Positions 1-10,193 are shown, counted from the stretch's first letter. The stretch: DNA of 57,574 bases from Thraustochytrium sp. TN22 (GCA_013306675.1 JABLUY010000234.1:1-57574); one strand, 5' to 3'. Notes: a model not told the origin generated them from the sequence alone. Program-made: numbers and translations.

Positions 1-1583
1 CCGCCGCCGCCCGCGCCGCCGCCGCCGCCGCCGCCGCCTGCGCGCGCGCCGGCCCCGTACGGTCTTTGCTGTCGAGTGCGCGCGCGCCGGGCGGGCGCTG
101 TGATGCGAGGATGCCGCGCGCGCCGCCTACTAGCTAGCCAGGGGCTGGATGGATTCGGCGGCGCGCCGCCGCCGGGCCGCCGCGCCACCGCCAAGGCCGC
201 GCCGCCGCCGCCGCGCTGCTCCGCGGGCCGCGCCGCGCCGCGCAGCGCCGCCGCGTCGACGCGTTGCGCTCTGTTTTGAACGAGACCGGGCCTCCGTCGC
301 TGACGAGGACTTGACTCGGGCCGCGCGTGCACGCGCTGGCCTCCGGCAGGCTAGGTTAGCCCAGGTTTTATTGCCTTACTAGCCTATAGCAGGCTTGACG
401 GGGCGGCCATGGGCTGCTAGCTAGCTAGAGCACTAGCAGGCTGACAGGCAGCGGCCGCGCAGGGGCGGCACCCGGCTGTGGGGCTTGCGCGGCGCGCGCC
501 GCCGCTGGCGGAAAGGGAGGGCCGGGGCGGGCTAGCGCGCAGAGCGTGTGTGCAGGGCGTGCACACCCGCGCTGCGGGGCGGGGGCCGCGGCGCGAGGAG
601 GGAGGTGCGGGCCCGCAGAGCACCACAGCGCCAGGACTGCCGCTGGCACTAGCAGGCTGATTAGGCGACAAAACGTTGTTGAACTTGAAGCAAGGTGGGC
701 CGCCGCGACGAGGGTTCTGGCAGAATCTGTTGCCGCCCAGGCAACTTGAAGGTCACAACGCCCTGTGGCCGGTAGATGACCGACCAGCGAGCGGCTTGGA
801 GCGAGCGAGTGAATTCCGGCTGAAGTTAGTCTGGCTGCCGTGATCTGGTGAGCTCGAGCCTTCGACTTCATCTTTTTGTACGCGCGCCCGCGTCTGCTTC
901 AGGTTCAAGTTCAAGTTGTCGGGCGGAACGTCCTCTGGCCTCTGACAGCGCCTGGCTACAACTTGAAGCAGCGCTGGCACCTGCAGTGACTCGGACTCGA
1001 AGGAGAACATCCTCGCAGAAGAACAAGGCGAACAAGACGAACAAGGGCGAACAAACGAAAGGCCGCAAAACGCGGCCAAGATCAAGCACGACAGTCCGCG
1101 CGTTGCGATGCACAACATCCGAGTCGAGTCGGTACGTGCAAGTCGTCTGCAGTCGTCCAGGCCTGCTGCACGTGCCGCATGACGCAGGCTGCCAGCCAGG
1201 AGAACCAGACCGAGCTCTGCTGCGCTGGCAAGTTGGCCTCCACCACGGCGTGGCACTTGCTGCAGAACTCTCTTGGGACGACTCGCGACTGATCAGCGTC
1301 CAGCTCAACCTGGGCTACTCCTTGACTGGGTTGGCGGGGTCCATTCGCATGTCCGAGTTCTGGTTCTCTGCTCTGACCGTCTGACATACCAGACGAGTCT
1401 GACGAGGCCGCCGGCGCGCGCCGCGGTGCTGCACGCGCTGCCGCGACTTCTTCAAATCCGCACGGAGTCGGCCTGTCCGGGCTGCCAGTGTCCGGGGTTG
1501 ACGGCCTGAGGCCGGCCACGGCGGGACAAAGCGCGCTGCACTGCACTGGCAGTCTGGCACTACACCGCACGGGTCGTGGGCCG
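1..1583. other. GC-rich stretch without a recognisable gene
   Basis: The first 250 bases are almost pure GCC/CGC low-complexity sequence. The rest has short open frames on both strands, but none shows a recognisable motif, a compositional change or a continuous long frame. I see no gene here. It may be the distal upstream region of the Nudix gene, or the flank of a gene outside the window. Confidence 0.5.
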
Positions 1584-1665
1584 GCTGGAGCTCCCCGCCG
1601 GCCTCGTGGACGCGCGCGAAACTGCCGAGGCCGCCGCGCTGCGCGAGCTCAAGGAGGAGACCGGC
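1584..1665 (+). repeat. Exact 82-bp extra copy of a Nudix box
   Basis: These 82 bases are identical to 2911-2992 inside the downstream Nudix hydrolase gene. They encode the last residues before, and all but the final hydrophobic residue of, the Nudix signature (G-5x-E-7x-R-E-L-K-E-E-T-G). The identity stops abruptly at both ends. The copy sits in a short open frame (1576-1863) that continues into unrelated low-complexity sequence, so it is a displaced fragment and not a second gene. Perfect identity suggests a recent copying event, gene conversion or an assembly artefact. Confidence 0.9.
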
Positions 1666-2170
1666 ACTGCACTTGCAGGCATCGGCAGCCGTCCCGACTC
1701 GGACCTTCCGCCGCCTCCGGCCGCCACCGGCGCGCGTTGCGATCTCATGCGGCCTGATCCATTCTGGTACTACTCCAGGCCGCCAGGCGCCGGTGCACCT
1801 CCAGGCCGGCAGGCCGGGCGCGCGCTCAACCGCAAGGTCCGGAACCGAGCGGTGCCCCAGTAGTCGCTCTCTGAGTCAGAGCAGGCTCGCCTCCTGCGGC
1901 GCAGCCGCTGCGCGCCGGATCCCGGATCCGAGTCGCTTGCAGAGCTGAGCCTGCTCGCTCGCTCCGCTCCGAGTCGCTCGCCCGCTCGCTCCGAGTCCGA
2001 GCCGCGCGACAGTCGCCGACTCGCCGCGACTCGACCCGGACAGCTCGTACGTAGCCAGCACGGCTGGAAGGCAGCCCAGCTGGAGGCAGCCGCAGAGCGG
2101 CCAACTCGCCCGGCCCAGGCACCCAACTTGGACTTGCTTCGCGCGCGGCGGCGGCGGCGGGCGGCGGCGA

Positions 2171-2211
<41 letters not shown>

Positions 2212-2518
2212 GAGCGGCGCGCGCGCTGGGCGGCTCCGGCCCCGCGCGGAGAGCGACGGCGAGAGCGGAGGTGCTGATTGGCCCAGCGTGACTCCTCCCT
2301 TCCAGTGAGAGCGCGACAAGGCCGCCAGCGCGGCACGCGCGGTGCTGGCCGCGGTGAGCGCTGAGAACGGCGCGCGTGGAGAGTGCGGCGAGAGGCGCGG
2401 CGCGGCGCGGCGCGGCGGCGCGCAGGCGGGCGGAGGCCGGCAGAACCCGAAGCGCCGCGCGCACGCAAGCAGAGAAGCGGAGGAAAGAGGCGCGCAGGCA
2501 CGCAGGCAGGCAGGCAGG
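1666..2518 (+). promoter_or_regulatory. 5' region of the Nudix gene; (CGG)n and (CAGG)n tracts
   Basis: No gene is seen. The stretch has a long CGG/GGC run around 2149-2210 and ends in a short AGGC repeat directly in front of the ATG at 2519. The frame stays open upstream of that ATG, but only from a GTG and through low-complexity Arg/Ala/Gly codons. It is probably promoter plus 5' leader. Confidence 0.4.
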
Positions 2519-3274
2519 ATGAGCGGCGAGAGCGAAGGCTTCTTTGCGCGCAAGCTGGGGTCCATGAAGGAGAGCATGCGCAGGCACAGCATTGGGTTCG
2601 GGCTGAAGCGCGCGGCGCAGCAGCACGGCGGCAGCGCGCAGCACATGGAGGCAGAGGAGGACGGCACGGTGTCGGCCGTCGTGACGCACGAGACGCCTGT
2701 GCAGCCCGAGGGCTTCCGCTGGCTGCGACTCAAGAAGACCTACTTCGTGGACGAGCACGGGCGCGAGCGAGAGTGGGAGACCGCGGAGCGCTCCACGCGC
2801 AAGGTCGGCGTGCCAGACGCCGTCTTCGTGATCGCGTTTCTTAACCGCGACGCTGGGGAGGATGAGTTGCTGCTGGTCTCGCAATTTCGCCCCTGCGTCA
2901 ACAGCTACGTGCTGGAGCTCCCCGCCGGCCTCGTGGACGCGCGCGAAACTGCCGAGGCCGCCGCGCTGCGCGAGCTCAAGGAGGAGACCGGCTACGTCGG
3001 CACGGCCGAGGAGGCCTCGCCTCTCATCCCCATCGACGCCGGCATGTCCAACTCCACGCTCAAGTTTGTCCAGGTTCACGTCGACATGTCGCGCCCGGAG
3101 AACAGGAACCCTCAGCAGCACCTTGAGGACACCGAAATCATTCAGCGCCACTACGTACGCCGCAGCGACCTTCTCGAGACTATCCGAAACCCGCAGGACC
3201 TGCGACCTGGCAAGCCCCTCATGGTCGACGTACGCCTCTATGCCATCGTCTTCGGTTTGCTCGGCGGCCTGTAA
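2519..3274 (+). CDS. NUDT5: Nudix hydrolase, ADP-sugar pyrophosphatase (NUDT5-like), copy 1
   Basis: A 251-residue protein. The ATG at 2519 is the first in frame, preceded by an AGGC-repeat leader. The Nudix box is complete at about residues 137-159 (G, then E, then R-E-L-K-E-E-T-G-Y), with the Glu residues that bind Mg2+. Upstream come the W-L-R-L-K-K-T-Y strand and the E-R-S-T-R-K motif typical of NUDT5-type enzymes. Downstream a D-A-G-M-S-N segment matches the family's catalytic loop (D-P-G-L-S-N in human NUDT5). Known family role: hydrolysis of ADP-ribose and related ADP-sugars to AMP plus sugar phosphate. The N-terminal 45 residues are Ser/Lys/Arg-rich and not part of the fold. A diverged paralogue lies tail-to-tail at 3768-4505. 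Family is firm; the exact substrate is inferred. Confidence 0.93.
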   Translation: MSGESEGFFARKLGSMKESMRRHSIGFGLKRAAQQHGGSAQHMEAEEDGTVSAVVTHETPVQPEGFRWLRLKKTYFVDEHGREREWETAERSTRKVGVPDAVFVIAFLNRDAGEDELLLVSQFRPCVNSYVLELPAGLVDARETAEAAALRELKEETGYVGTAEEASPLIPIDAGMSNSTLKFVQVHVDMSRPENRNPQQHLEDTEIIQRHYVRRSDLLETIRNPQDLRPGKPLMVDVRLYAIVFGLLGGL

Positions 3275-3657
3275 ATCAGCGGGACCCACCAGAGAGAGAG
3301 AGAGAAAAGTCTGAGTCTCCGCGCGGCTTGAGTATGCTGCCGAATGGGACGCACGTTTCCTTTCGGGGGCCGTGCATCTGCTGCAGGGAGCTCCTCCGAG
3401 GCGCAAGCCAAGGTTGCGGTCCGGTCGGCGGCAAGTTGGGGCCGTCTCGACGCCTGCCCTCCAGCCACCTAGCTAGCCTCCTCGATTAACTAATCCAGTG
3501 TGCACTGCATCGTATTCGGAACCGCCTCGGCGCTTGCGTGAGCACGCGGACGACAGATCCAGCTCATGTCGCCGCCATCAAAAGCCGTCGTCAAGGGCCG
3601 GTCTTCGACATCAATGCTCGTGTTGAGCGTGAACGTTAACCTCTTGATACCGGGTGG
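3275..3657. other. Spacer between convergent Nudix genes
   Basis: 3' flank of the first Nudix gene, starting with a GA microsatellite near 3292-3304. On the minus strand, 3480-3650 holds an open frame of about 55 codons without a start, next to the 45-bp repeat described separately. No gene could be supported. Confidence 0.4.
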
Positions 3658-3747
3658 GTACCACGAATGGTCTTGACAAAGTTGACACCTTCATCAGCAT
3701 CAGTACCACGAATGGTCTTGACAAAGTTGACACCTTCATCAGCATCA
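3658..3747. repeat. Perfect 45-bp tandem duplication
   Basis: Two head-to-tail identical 45-bp units, 3658-3702 and 3703-3747, in DNA less GC-rich than its surroundings. The unit is 15 codons long. On the minus strand one frame reads D-A-D-E-G-V-N-F-V-K-T-I-R-G-T twice, preceded by TTTCAG, which resembles a splice acceptor. This frame has no ATG and stops soon after the repeat. It may be an exon relic just downstream of the second Nudix gene, or simple slippage. Confidence 0.85.
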
Positions 3748-3767
3748 CTGAAATTATCATTTCTCAC

Positions 3768-4505
3768 TCAGGGGCCAGGCACAATCACATGCGCAGAAAG
3801 GCCCATTGCATAGGCATAAATGAGGCCACTGACACTGACGCACTCGCGGTCCTTTAGCGGAGTCAAGTGCTCCAGCTTGCCGTTGCGTCGCTTCTGCACG
3901 GTCGGGATGCTCTCCGGATTGCGAATGGCCCTGAGGAAGTCCTTGCGCGGGATGAGGTGCGTACTGATGAATTCGTTAGCGTCTGGCTTGGAGTCGGGGT
4001 CCTTGTTGAGATCGCTGTTGCAGTCAACGATGACGTTGACGAACTGCAGATTCGCGTTGGTCATGCCCGGGTCCACGAAGAGCACACGCGAGACAGACTT
4101 CACCTCGCCGAAGTAACCCGTCTCCTCACGGAGCTCGCGCAGGGCCGCCGTCTCCGCGTCCTCGCCTTCGTCCACGAGGCCGGCAGGGAACTCGATGATG
4201 TACGACCTCGTGGGGGGGCGGTACTGCGAAATGCAAAGAATCTTGGGCTCCGTGTCGCCCTCGTGGTTGATGACGTGCGCCACGATGAAGACGGCGTCTA
4301 CATCGCCCTTGCGAGTCGTGCGCTTGGCGCACTCCCATTCCTCGACCTTCTGCTTGTCCGTCATGTACCTGATCTTGCTTAGCGTCACCCAGCGGAAGCC
4401 AGGCAGGTCCTCGCGCGTATCAGAGACGATGTGCGCATCCTTGCTCTGCGAGTCGTCCTCGGCCGAGTCGCGCTCGGCCATGCTGCCGTGCGCGCGTGCC
4501 TCCAT
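3768..4505 (-). CDS. NUDT5: Nudix hydrolase, ADP-sugar pyrophosphatase (NUDT5-like), copy 2
   Basis: A 245-residue protein starting at the ATG at 4505; a second in-frame ATG at 4481 would give 237 residues. The Nudix box is complete at about residues 109-131 (G-L-V-D-E-G-E, then R-E-L-R-E-E-T-G-Y), followed by D-P-G-M-T-N as in NUDT5. The C-terminus (G-L-I-Y-A-Y-A-M-G-L) matches the usual end of the family, so the stop at 3768 looks genuine. It shares the architecture of copy 1 (F-R-W-V-T-L-S-K-I-R-Y, R-T-T-R-K) but is clearly diverged, so this is an old duplication. Predicted activity is hydrolysis of ADP-ribose-like substrates; substrate choice may differ from copy 1. It diverges from the LRR-kinase gene across a 0.9-kb spacer. 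Confidence 0.93.
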   Translation of the reverse strand: MEARAHGSMAERDSAEDDSQSKDAHIVSDTREDLPGFRWVTLSKIRYMTDKQKVEEWECAKRTTRKGDVDAVFIVAHVINHEGDTEPKILCISQYRPPTRSYIIEFPAGLVDEGEDAETAALRELREETGYFGEVKSVSRVLFVDPGMTNANLQFVNVIVDCNSDLNKDPDSKPDANEFISTHLIPRKDFLRAIRNPESIPTVQKRRNGKLEHLTPLKDRECVSVSGLIYAYAMGLSAHVIVPGP

Positions 4506-5432
4506 CTGCGCCAGCTCCGCGCGCGGAACGCGGTCTGTCTGCCCGGCCCGGCCCGATTCCGCGCGCCTGCTCCCTCGCGCCTCGCCTCGCCTCGCCTCGC
4601 CTCGCTTCGCCGCGCGGAGAGCGGGCTTGCGCGTTGCGGCTGTGCTGGCCGCGCCGCGCTGCCAGTGGCCGCGCGTGTGCTGCCTGCTCTTGCTCAACTT
4701 GTCGCTCGAGTTCAACTTGTTGCTCGACTTGTGCACGTGCAGTAGTAATGATAAGGGCCCAGTCACAGCTGCTTGTCGTCAGCCGGCGCGAGCGTGTGCG
4801 GCGCCGGCACCGCGTCCGTAATCGCCTGCCACGCCCGCCAGGGCGGCAGCGCCGCGCTTGCACCGGCGCCACGCCGCCACCGCACGGGACCCGGCGTACC
4901 GGCGCGCGGGGCGCGGCGGGCCTGCCTGGGCGCGCGTGCACGCGATCTGGCCTTGCCTCCTTGGAGAGCGAGGCGGCGAGCGGCGGCGACGGCATGGCAA
5001 CGCACGACGGCAACGCGCGACGGCCGGGCGGCGAGCCAGCGCCAGCCAGCGCCAGCCAGCACCAGCACCAGCCAGCGCCGGCTAGCTGAGGAGAACGCGA
5101 GCCGAGCAAGCACGCGGCGGCACGCGAGGACTCGGCGAAGACGACGAAGGGCGCGTGCGTCCTGCCAGTCATCACGGCCGCGGCCGCGAACCTAGCTTCG
5201 AACTGACCGCAAAAGCGCACGAAAGCGCACGAAAGTGGGAAATGACCCGGACGAGCGTGGCGAGTCCGTCGAGTCCGAGTCGGACCAGTGGCATGATGCG
5301 TAGCGTAGCCGAGCAAGGTCGAGCAGGCGCAGGCCGCACCGACACCTCGAAGCAAAAAGGAATCGCGGCGCGAGACCCACGCGACGGCGGCCGCGCTGCC
5401 ACTGGCAGTGCCAGCCACAGGCAGTGGGCAAG
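4506..5432. promoter_or_regulatory. Divergent promoter region, Nudix copy 2 / LRR-kinase-TIR gene 1
   Basis: Spacer between two divergently transcribed genes. It has short tandem tracts (CTCGC repeats near 4576-4605, CCAGCG/CCAGCA repeats near 5036-5080) but no open frame with recognisable protein features. It probably contains both promoters and 5' leaders; no specific element could be identified. Confidence 0.4.
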
Positions 5433-8400
5433 ATGCTGCGCCTCTGGGCGCGGAACAGGCAACCTGTAGGCGACGCGAGGTCGGTGAGGCAGTTGACGCA
5501 AGGCCCCACGGTCCTGCCAGTGGTGCCGCCAAGCAGCTCTAGCTTGGAGCTCGAGACGCCGAGCGACTGCGTCGAGAAGGTGCTGCGAGTGGATCGCGCG
5601 GCCAAGGTGGCCGAGGACATCGTGGAGGGTCTGCGAAAGGCGGACGGCCGCGACGTGGAGGTGCAATTCGACGACGACCGCGTGCGCCTACAGGACAGGG
5701 TCCGCGGCGAGGATGGAGACGATGACCGCGAGGTCTTCGACGACGTGCTGGACATCATCGAAAGCGACCCCGAGCATATGGTCGCGATTGACATGAGCAA
5801 GAATGGCTTGCAGAGCACGCCGCCGCCTGGCAAGGAGCCGCGCGTGGTCCGGCTTGCTGCGGCACTCACGCAAAACAGCCATCTTGTTCGCGTCGACCTA
5901 AGCGGCAACAGCCTCGGCGAGGACGGCGCTCGCGAGCTCATGAAGGGCCTGGAGGACCACGCGAGCGTCAAGGAGCTGCTCCTGTACAACAACGGCCTGG
6001 GTGACGAGGGCTGCCGGGAGGTGAGCGACTTCCTCGGCAGTCCCGGATGCAAGCTCGTGAGTCTGAGCCTGCGCAACAACATGATCGGGCAAAAGGGCGC
6101 AGAGTATCTTGGCAGCGCCCTGCGTACGAACACGACCCTCGAGAGTCTCAACCTGTGGATGAACGCCATCGGCGACCGCGGTTGCTGCAGCATCGCGGAC
6201 GCTCTGGCGGAAACCCCGTCCTCAAGCCTTCAAGTGCTCGGGCTCTTCTACAACGGCATCGAGGACAAAGGCGGCCTCGCTGTGGCCAAGTTGCTGGGGA
6301 AAAACCCTCGCCTCACGCGGCTGGATCTCGGGAACAACGTGCTGCGCAAGGAGGCAACCACGCGCAGCAGTGTTGCCGGTCGAAAGGACGTCGGTCTTGC
6401 GCTGGCCAAGGCCCTCAAGGTGAACACCAACATCACCTGGCTCAACCTGTATGGAACCGGTCTAGGAGACAAAGCGGCCAAGGAGGTCATGACGGCTCTC
6501 GTAGATCGGCAGGTGGACATGGTGCTGGTCGCCCTTGGCCGGAACGGCCTGACCGATGCATGCGCAGAAGGAATCTGCAGCGTGCTCGATCGCTGCTCCA
6601 TCCAGAAGTTCGACCTCATGCGCAACGGCCTGGGCAAGGGTCTGCGCACAATCGCGGAGCATCTCGCGAAGCCTGTCGAACGGGATGTCGAAAGCCTCGT
6701 CCTCATCAGCAACGATCCAGATGACCTGCGCGACTCGACAACTCAGGGCGGGAGGAAGCCGTCGGAGACCGAAGAGGAAAAGAAGACGAGAGAAGAGAAG
6801 GAGAAACAGAAGAAACAGAAGAAGTCCGACAGGCTGGCGGAGACCGGCGCCGAGTTCGTCAGCGCGGCGATCAAGCAACGCACGGTGCGTTTCGACATCC
6901 GAGAGAACAAGCTCGGGAAAGCATGCGAGGATGTTATCGAGAAGCTGCTGGCCGATGACTCAGCCATTGCGGCGAACCCCACGGAGAGGCTTCTGAACTA
7001 CCTTCTCCCGAAGCCGCCAGAGGAGCAATCGTCTTCGGGCGATGGCGACTCTGCGTCGCATGCTGACGCCAGGCAGCACTGGAAGTGGTCTGATGAGGCT
7101 TTTACCATGGCCTCGCAGAACAACTGCCTGCTGTACCGATGCCTCGAATACTTGGCAAACGAAAACGCGGGGGTTCCGTGGGATTCCCCTGACCTGTGGC
7201 TGCAGCGCGGGCCTCAGTCTGATGTGCCCATGATCCACCGCATCTTCTCGCAGCAGAGTGCGGTGGGCCTGTACGACATGTGTCGGTTCCTGGAAACACA
7301 TGTTGGAGCAGAGACCATCTTCGAGCTCTTCTCGAGCGTCGACGCACGCGCGCGCACTCTGCGCTCCATCATGTTGGCAGGCGAGAAACAGGTGAAGGAG
7401 TGGGCCACCGCGTTTGGGACCTACCTCAACCGCTACCAGATTGACGACGCCCCACCCGTCCACGAAAGCAGCACGTGCGTCGTCTTCTTTGCCACTGACA
7501 TCAAGAGGGTTGGCGAGATCGAAGAGAGCCGCAGCAAAGGCGGCGGGGGCAACCTGGCCGAGGCCCGCGTAGCACTCAAGATCATGCGCAAGCAGGACGA
7601 TTTTGATCGCGAGCTCAGGGCACGCGGCATCGCCTTGTCCCATCGGATCGAAGTCAAGGAAGAACCAGATCAGCACCGCTTCAAGCATACGATCGGCGTG
7701 CGTGCCTACCACCCGAAGGAACGCTGCCTCGTCATGGATCAGGCCAACCGCACGCTCTACGATGTCATTCAGACCGAGCGTCTGACGCTTCATCCGGGGC
7801 CAGCGGACAAGGACAACCAGAACCTCTTCCGCGTCCGCCGCGTGGCGCGCAGCGTCGCCAAAGCGATCGAGGAGCTCCGGAACAAGGGCCTGCTCCATGG
7901 CGACATTAAGCCGCGAAACATCATGCGCACCAGCTCGTCCTCGCTTTCGCGCTACTTCCGCTCAACCAAGCACTCACCGCGCTTGCGCAAAGACTTCTGG
8001 GAGGTCGAAGGTACGGAGAGGCAGGCCACAACCCGTCCGCCGGCACGGGGCCTCTCGCGAAGCGACTCGATCCAGATAGCCTACAAGGAGATGCAGGAAG
8101 CAAGGCACGTGGCGCGAGACAAGCTTCCGGACGAGGAGTGGAAGCTGGTGGACATGGACGCCGCCGTGGAGCTAGGCGAAGGCCTCAGTGGAAAGTACAG
8201 CACTGGCTACATGCCTCCGGAAGTCGCCAAGTCGCACTTTCGCGACGGGGGTTCAAGCGCGCCCTTGGAGGCCGAGGAGAGCTTCGACGTATGGTGCTTT
8301 GGCGCAGTCCTGTTTGAGCTGCTCAGCGGCACGCCGCTCTTTAACGTGGATCGTACCACGGACAATCTCACCTCAAAAGCCGACGTTGCGGAGCTCATGA

Positions 8401-10193
8401 ACTGGCTCGTGCTTGACGACGACCGCTTCGTCCGCCTCCCGGCAAACTCGGAGAGCGCCAAGCTCGCCGGTGAGCTCGTGCGCAAGTGCCTCATTGGCGA
8501 CCCGAAAGAGCGCATTGGCATCGACGAACTCTGCGAGCATCCCTTTATCCGTCGCGACCCGGACTGCCACAACACGGCGAGGAGCGTGCCGGTCACCACG
8601 GCGCACGAGTCCACGTCGGACCGGACGGAACAACCTGCACGTTCGCGCTCTAGGGGAACGGCAGCCTCGGGCCCGGCGTCTCTGGCCAAAATTTTGTCGC
8701 CTTCAAGACTTTTTCGAAGGGCGCCCCCCTTGCGTCGCATTGAAGAAGACACCGCCGCTGAGCACGACGACCATGAGGACAACAACGACGATGATGACGA
8801 CGGCAGTGACGATGACCGGCAACGACAAGGCGCTCGTGGTCTTCACCAAGAAGACCAGCGCCGCGAATGCGCTGCGCAAGCTGGACAACAAGACCTGGGC
8901 GACGCCCGCCCGATGTCACGAGACGATTACCTGGCGGACACGAAGGCGATGCTCTACCACTTTTTTATCAGCCACGCGCAGCGTGAGGCGGGGGGCGTCG
9001 CCAAAGACCTTTACCTGATGATGCGGCGCAAGCGCTCCTCTGCATGGCTCGACGTCCTCGCGGACGATCTCACGTTCAAGGGCATGATGAAGGGCATCGA
9101 CCGCGCTGAAACCTTCGTTTGCGTGCTCACCAGGACCTCACTCATGCGGCCATTCTGCCTCCAAGAGCTATTCCATGCCCTCGGGCTCGGGCTCGACGGC
9201 CCTTCCAGTACGGAGAGCGGCAGCAGCAAGAAGCCAATCATCTTCGTGCAGGAGGTAGACCCGCGCTTTCAGACCTTTGAGCAAGACTTGGTACCGTGGA
9301 TAACCCCGAAGGAATACCGAGACAAGCACTGCAATCACGAGGAAGGCGAGAACCCCGACTGCCGCTGCAACGAGCTCGAGCGCAACCGAGAGCAGCTCAT
9401 TGCCGCCATGAAGGTCATGGACATGAAAGAGGAGGTCCTCATGGAAAATCTGGAGCACGCCCGAGCGGAATTCGAGAATGCGCTGGAAGATGGCCGCATT
9501 GTCAACTACAGGCGCCGCCTTTTCGAGACGGATGCCATGGTCAATCAGCTCATGAAACTAGCGGAAATTACGCCGCCCGAAGAGGTTCCCGACAGTGCCT
9601 TCGCGGGCGCTCGCGTCTCCTCTCCTACACCGCGCCGCCTCAAGTTGTTCGTCGTATGCACGTGGGATTCCGACCATGAGTCCCACAAGAAGGCGGCGGC
9701 CTTCGTCGACACTCTCCATTCTGAGGACGGCATCAGCCCCACGCAGGACTACGCCGACGAGAAGGTTACATTCGAAGCATGCCTGGATCCTGGCGCCGAT
9801 AGCTACTGGGCGGAGGTGAAGGAAAGGGTGAAGCGGCCTGACAGGTCTGAGCCCGACCCGGTAGTAGTCCTTGTTCTCGCGGACGGTATCTTCGAGGAAC
9901 CGAACCAGGACTTGCCGAAGCGCCTTTTGCGCTGCTTCCACCACCACCGTGACCAGGCGGACAAGTCGCGCCCCAGGCTCGTCGCGCTGCAGGTTGAGGA
10001 TCAGTTTAATCTTGACGTGAAGGAGGAGAAGCTGCGTTCAGGAACCAACACGGATGTAGACAGGACCTTCTACAGCTCTCTCTTCAACTCCGAGATTCTC
10101 ACCTTGCGTGAGGTACCGCACGAGCGCAAGGCAATGTTCAAAGAAGTCTTCCGGATCCTGGCCACCAACACGCGCCGCGACCATGCCATGTAG
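5433..10193 (+). CDS. LRR - protein kinase - TIR-like multidomain protein, copy 1
   Basis: 1,586 residues from the ATG at 5433, single exon. In order: a charged N-terminal region (1-110); ribonuclease-inhibitor-type LRRs (about 115-500; repeats like L-x-L-x-x-N-x-I-G-x-x-G) broken by a Lys/Glu-rich insert near 445-468; a helical linker; a divergent kinase (about 675-1042) with V-A-L-K (K716), H-G-D-I-K-P-R-N in place of HRD (D824, N829), D-M-D in place of DFG (D907), P-P-E in place of APE and D-V-W-C-F-G; an acidic linker (1100-1165); a TIR-like domain (about 1172-1280) with F-F-I-S-H-A-Q, W-L-D-V-L and F-C-L-Q-E-L (E1245); and a 190-residue C-terminal module. Catalytic Lys, Asp and Asn are kept, so kinase activity is possible. 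The Glu in F-C-x-x-E-L lies where TIR NADases carry their catalytic Glu. Role as an NLR-like sensor or signalling protein is inferred. The paralogue follows 1.05 kb downstream. Confidence 0.88.
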   Translation: MLRLWARNRQPVGDARSVRQLTQGPTVLPVVPPSSSSLELETPSDCVEKVLRVDRAAKVAEDIVEGLRKADGRDVEVQFDDDRVRLQDRVRGEDGDDDREVFDDVLDIIESDPEHMVAIDMSKNGLQSTPPPGKEPRVVRLAAALTQNSHLVRVDLSGNSLGEDGARELMKGLEDHASVKELLLYNNGLGDEGCREVSDFLGSPGCKLVSLSLRNNMIGQKGAEYLGSALRTNTTLESLNLWMNAIGDRGCCSIADALAETPSSSLQVLGLFYNGIEDKGGLAVAKLLGKNPRLTRLDLGNNVLRKEATTRSSVAGRKDVGLALAKALKVNTNITWLNLYGTGLGDKAAKEVMTALVDRQVDMVLVALGRNGLTDACAEGICSVLDRCSIQKFDLMRNGLGKGLRTIAEHLAKPVERDVESLVLISNDPDDLRDSTTQGGRKPSETEEEKKTREEKEKQKKQKKSDRLAETGAEFVSAAIKQRTVRFDIRENKLGKACEDVIEKLLADDSAIAANPTERLLNYLLPKPPEEQSSSGDGDSASHADARQHWKWSDEAFTMASQNNCLLYRCLEYLANENAGVPWDSPDLWLQRGPQSDVPMIHRIFSQQSAVGLYDMCRFLETHVGAETIFELFSSVDARARTLRSIMLAGEKQVKEWATAFGTYLNRYQIDDAPPVHESSTCVVFFATDIKRVGEIEESRSKGGGGNLAEARVALKIMRKQDDFDRELRARGIALSHRIEVKEEPDQHRFKHTIGVRAYHPKERCLVMDQANRTLYDVIQTERLTLHPGPADKDNQNLFRVRRVARSVAKAIEELRNKGLLHGDIKPRNIMRTSSSSLSRYFRSTKHSPRLRKDFWEVEGTERQATTRPPARGLSRSDSIQIAYKEMQEARHVARDKLPDEEWKLVDMDAAVELGEGLSGKYSTGYMPPEVAKSHFRDGGSSAPLEAEESFDVWCFGAVLFELLSGTPLFNVDRTTDNLTSKADVAELMNWLVLDDDRFVRLPANSESAKLAGELVRKCLIGDPKERIGIDELCEHPFIRRDPDCHNTARSVPVTTAHESTSDRTEQPARSRSRGTAASGPASLAKILSPSRLFRRAPPLRRIEEDTAAEHDDHEDNNDDDDDGSDDDRQRQGARGLHQEDQRRECAAQAGQQDLGDARPMSRDDYLADTKAMLYHFFISHAQREAGGVAKDLYLMMRRKRSSAWLDVLADDLTFKGMMKGIDRAETFVCVLTRTSLMRPFCLQELFHALGLGLDGPSSTESGSSKKPIIFVQEVDPRFQTFEQDLVPWITPKEYRDKHCNHEEGENPDCRCNELERNREQLIAAMKVMDMKEEVLMENLEHARAEFENALEDGRIVNYRRRLFETDAMVNQLMKLAEITPPEEVPDSAFAGARVSSPTPRRLKLFVVCTWDSDHESHKKAAAFVDTLHSEDGISPTQDYADEKVTFEACLDPGADSYWAEVKERVKRPDRSEPDPVVVLVLADGIFEEPNQDLPKRLLRCFHHHRDQADKSRPRLVALQVEDQFNLDVKEEKLRSGTNTDVDRTFYSSLFNSEILTLREVPHERKAMFKEVFRILATNTRRDHAM

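Noticed and set aside
2342-2518. N-terminal extension of Nudix copy 1
   Set aside because: It would start at GTG and consists of low-complexity Arg/Ala/Gly codons; the ATG at 2519 is preferred.
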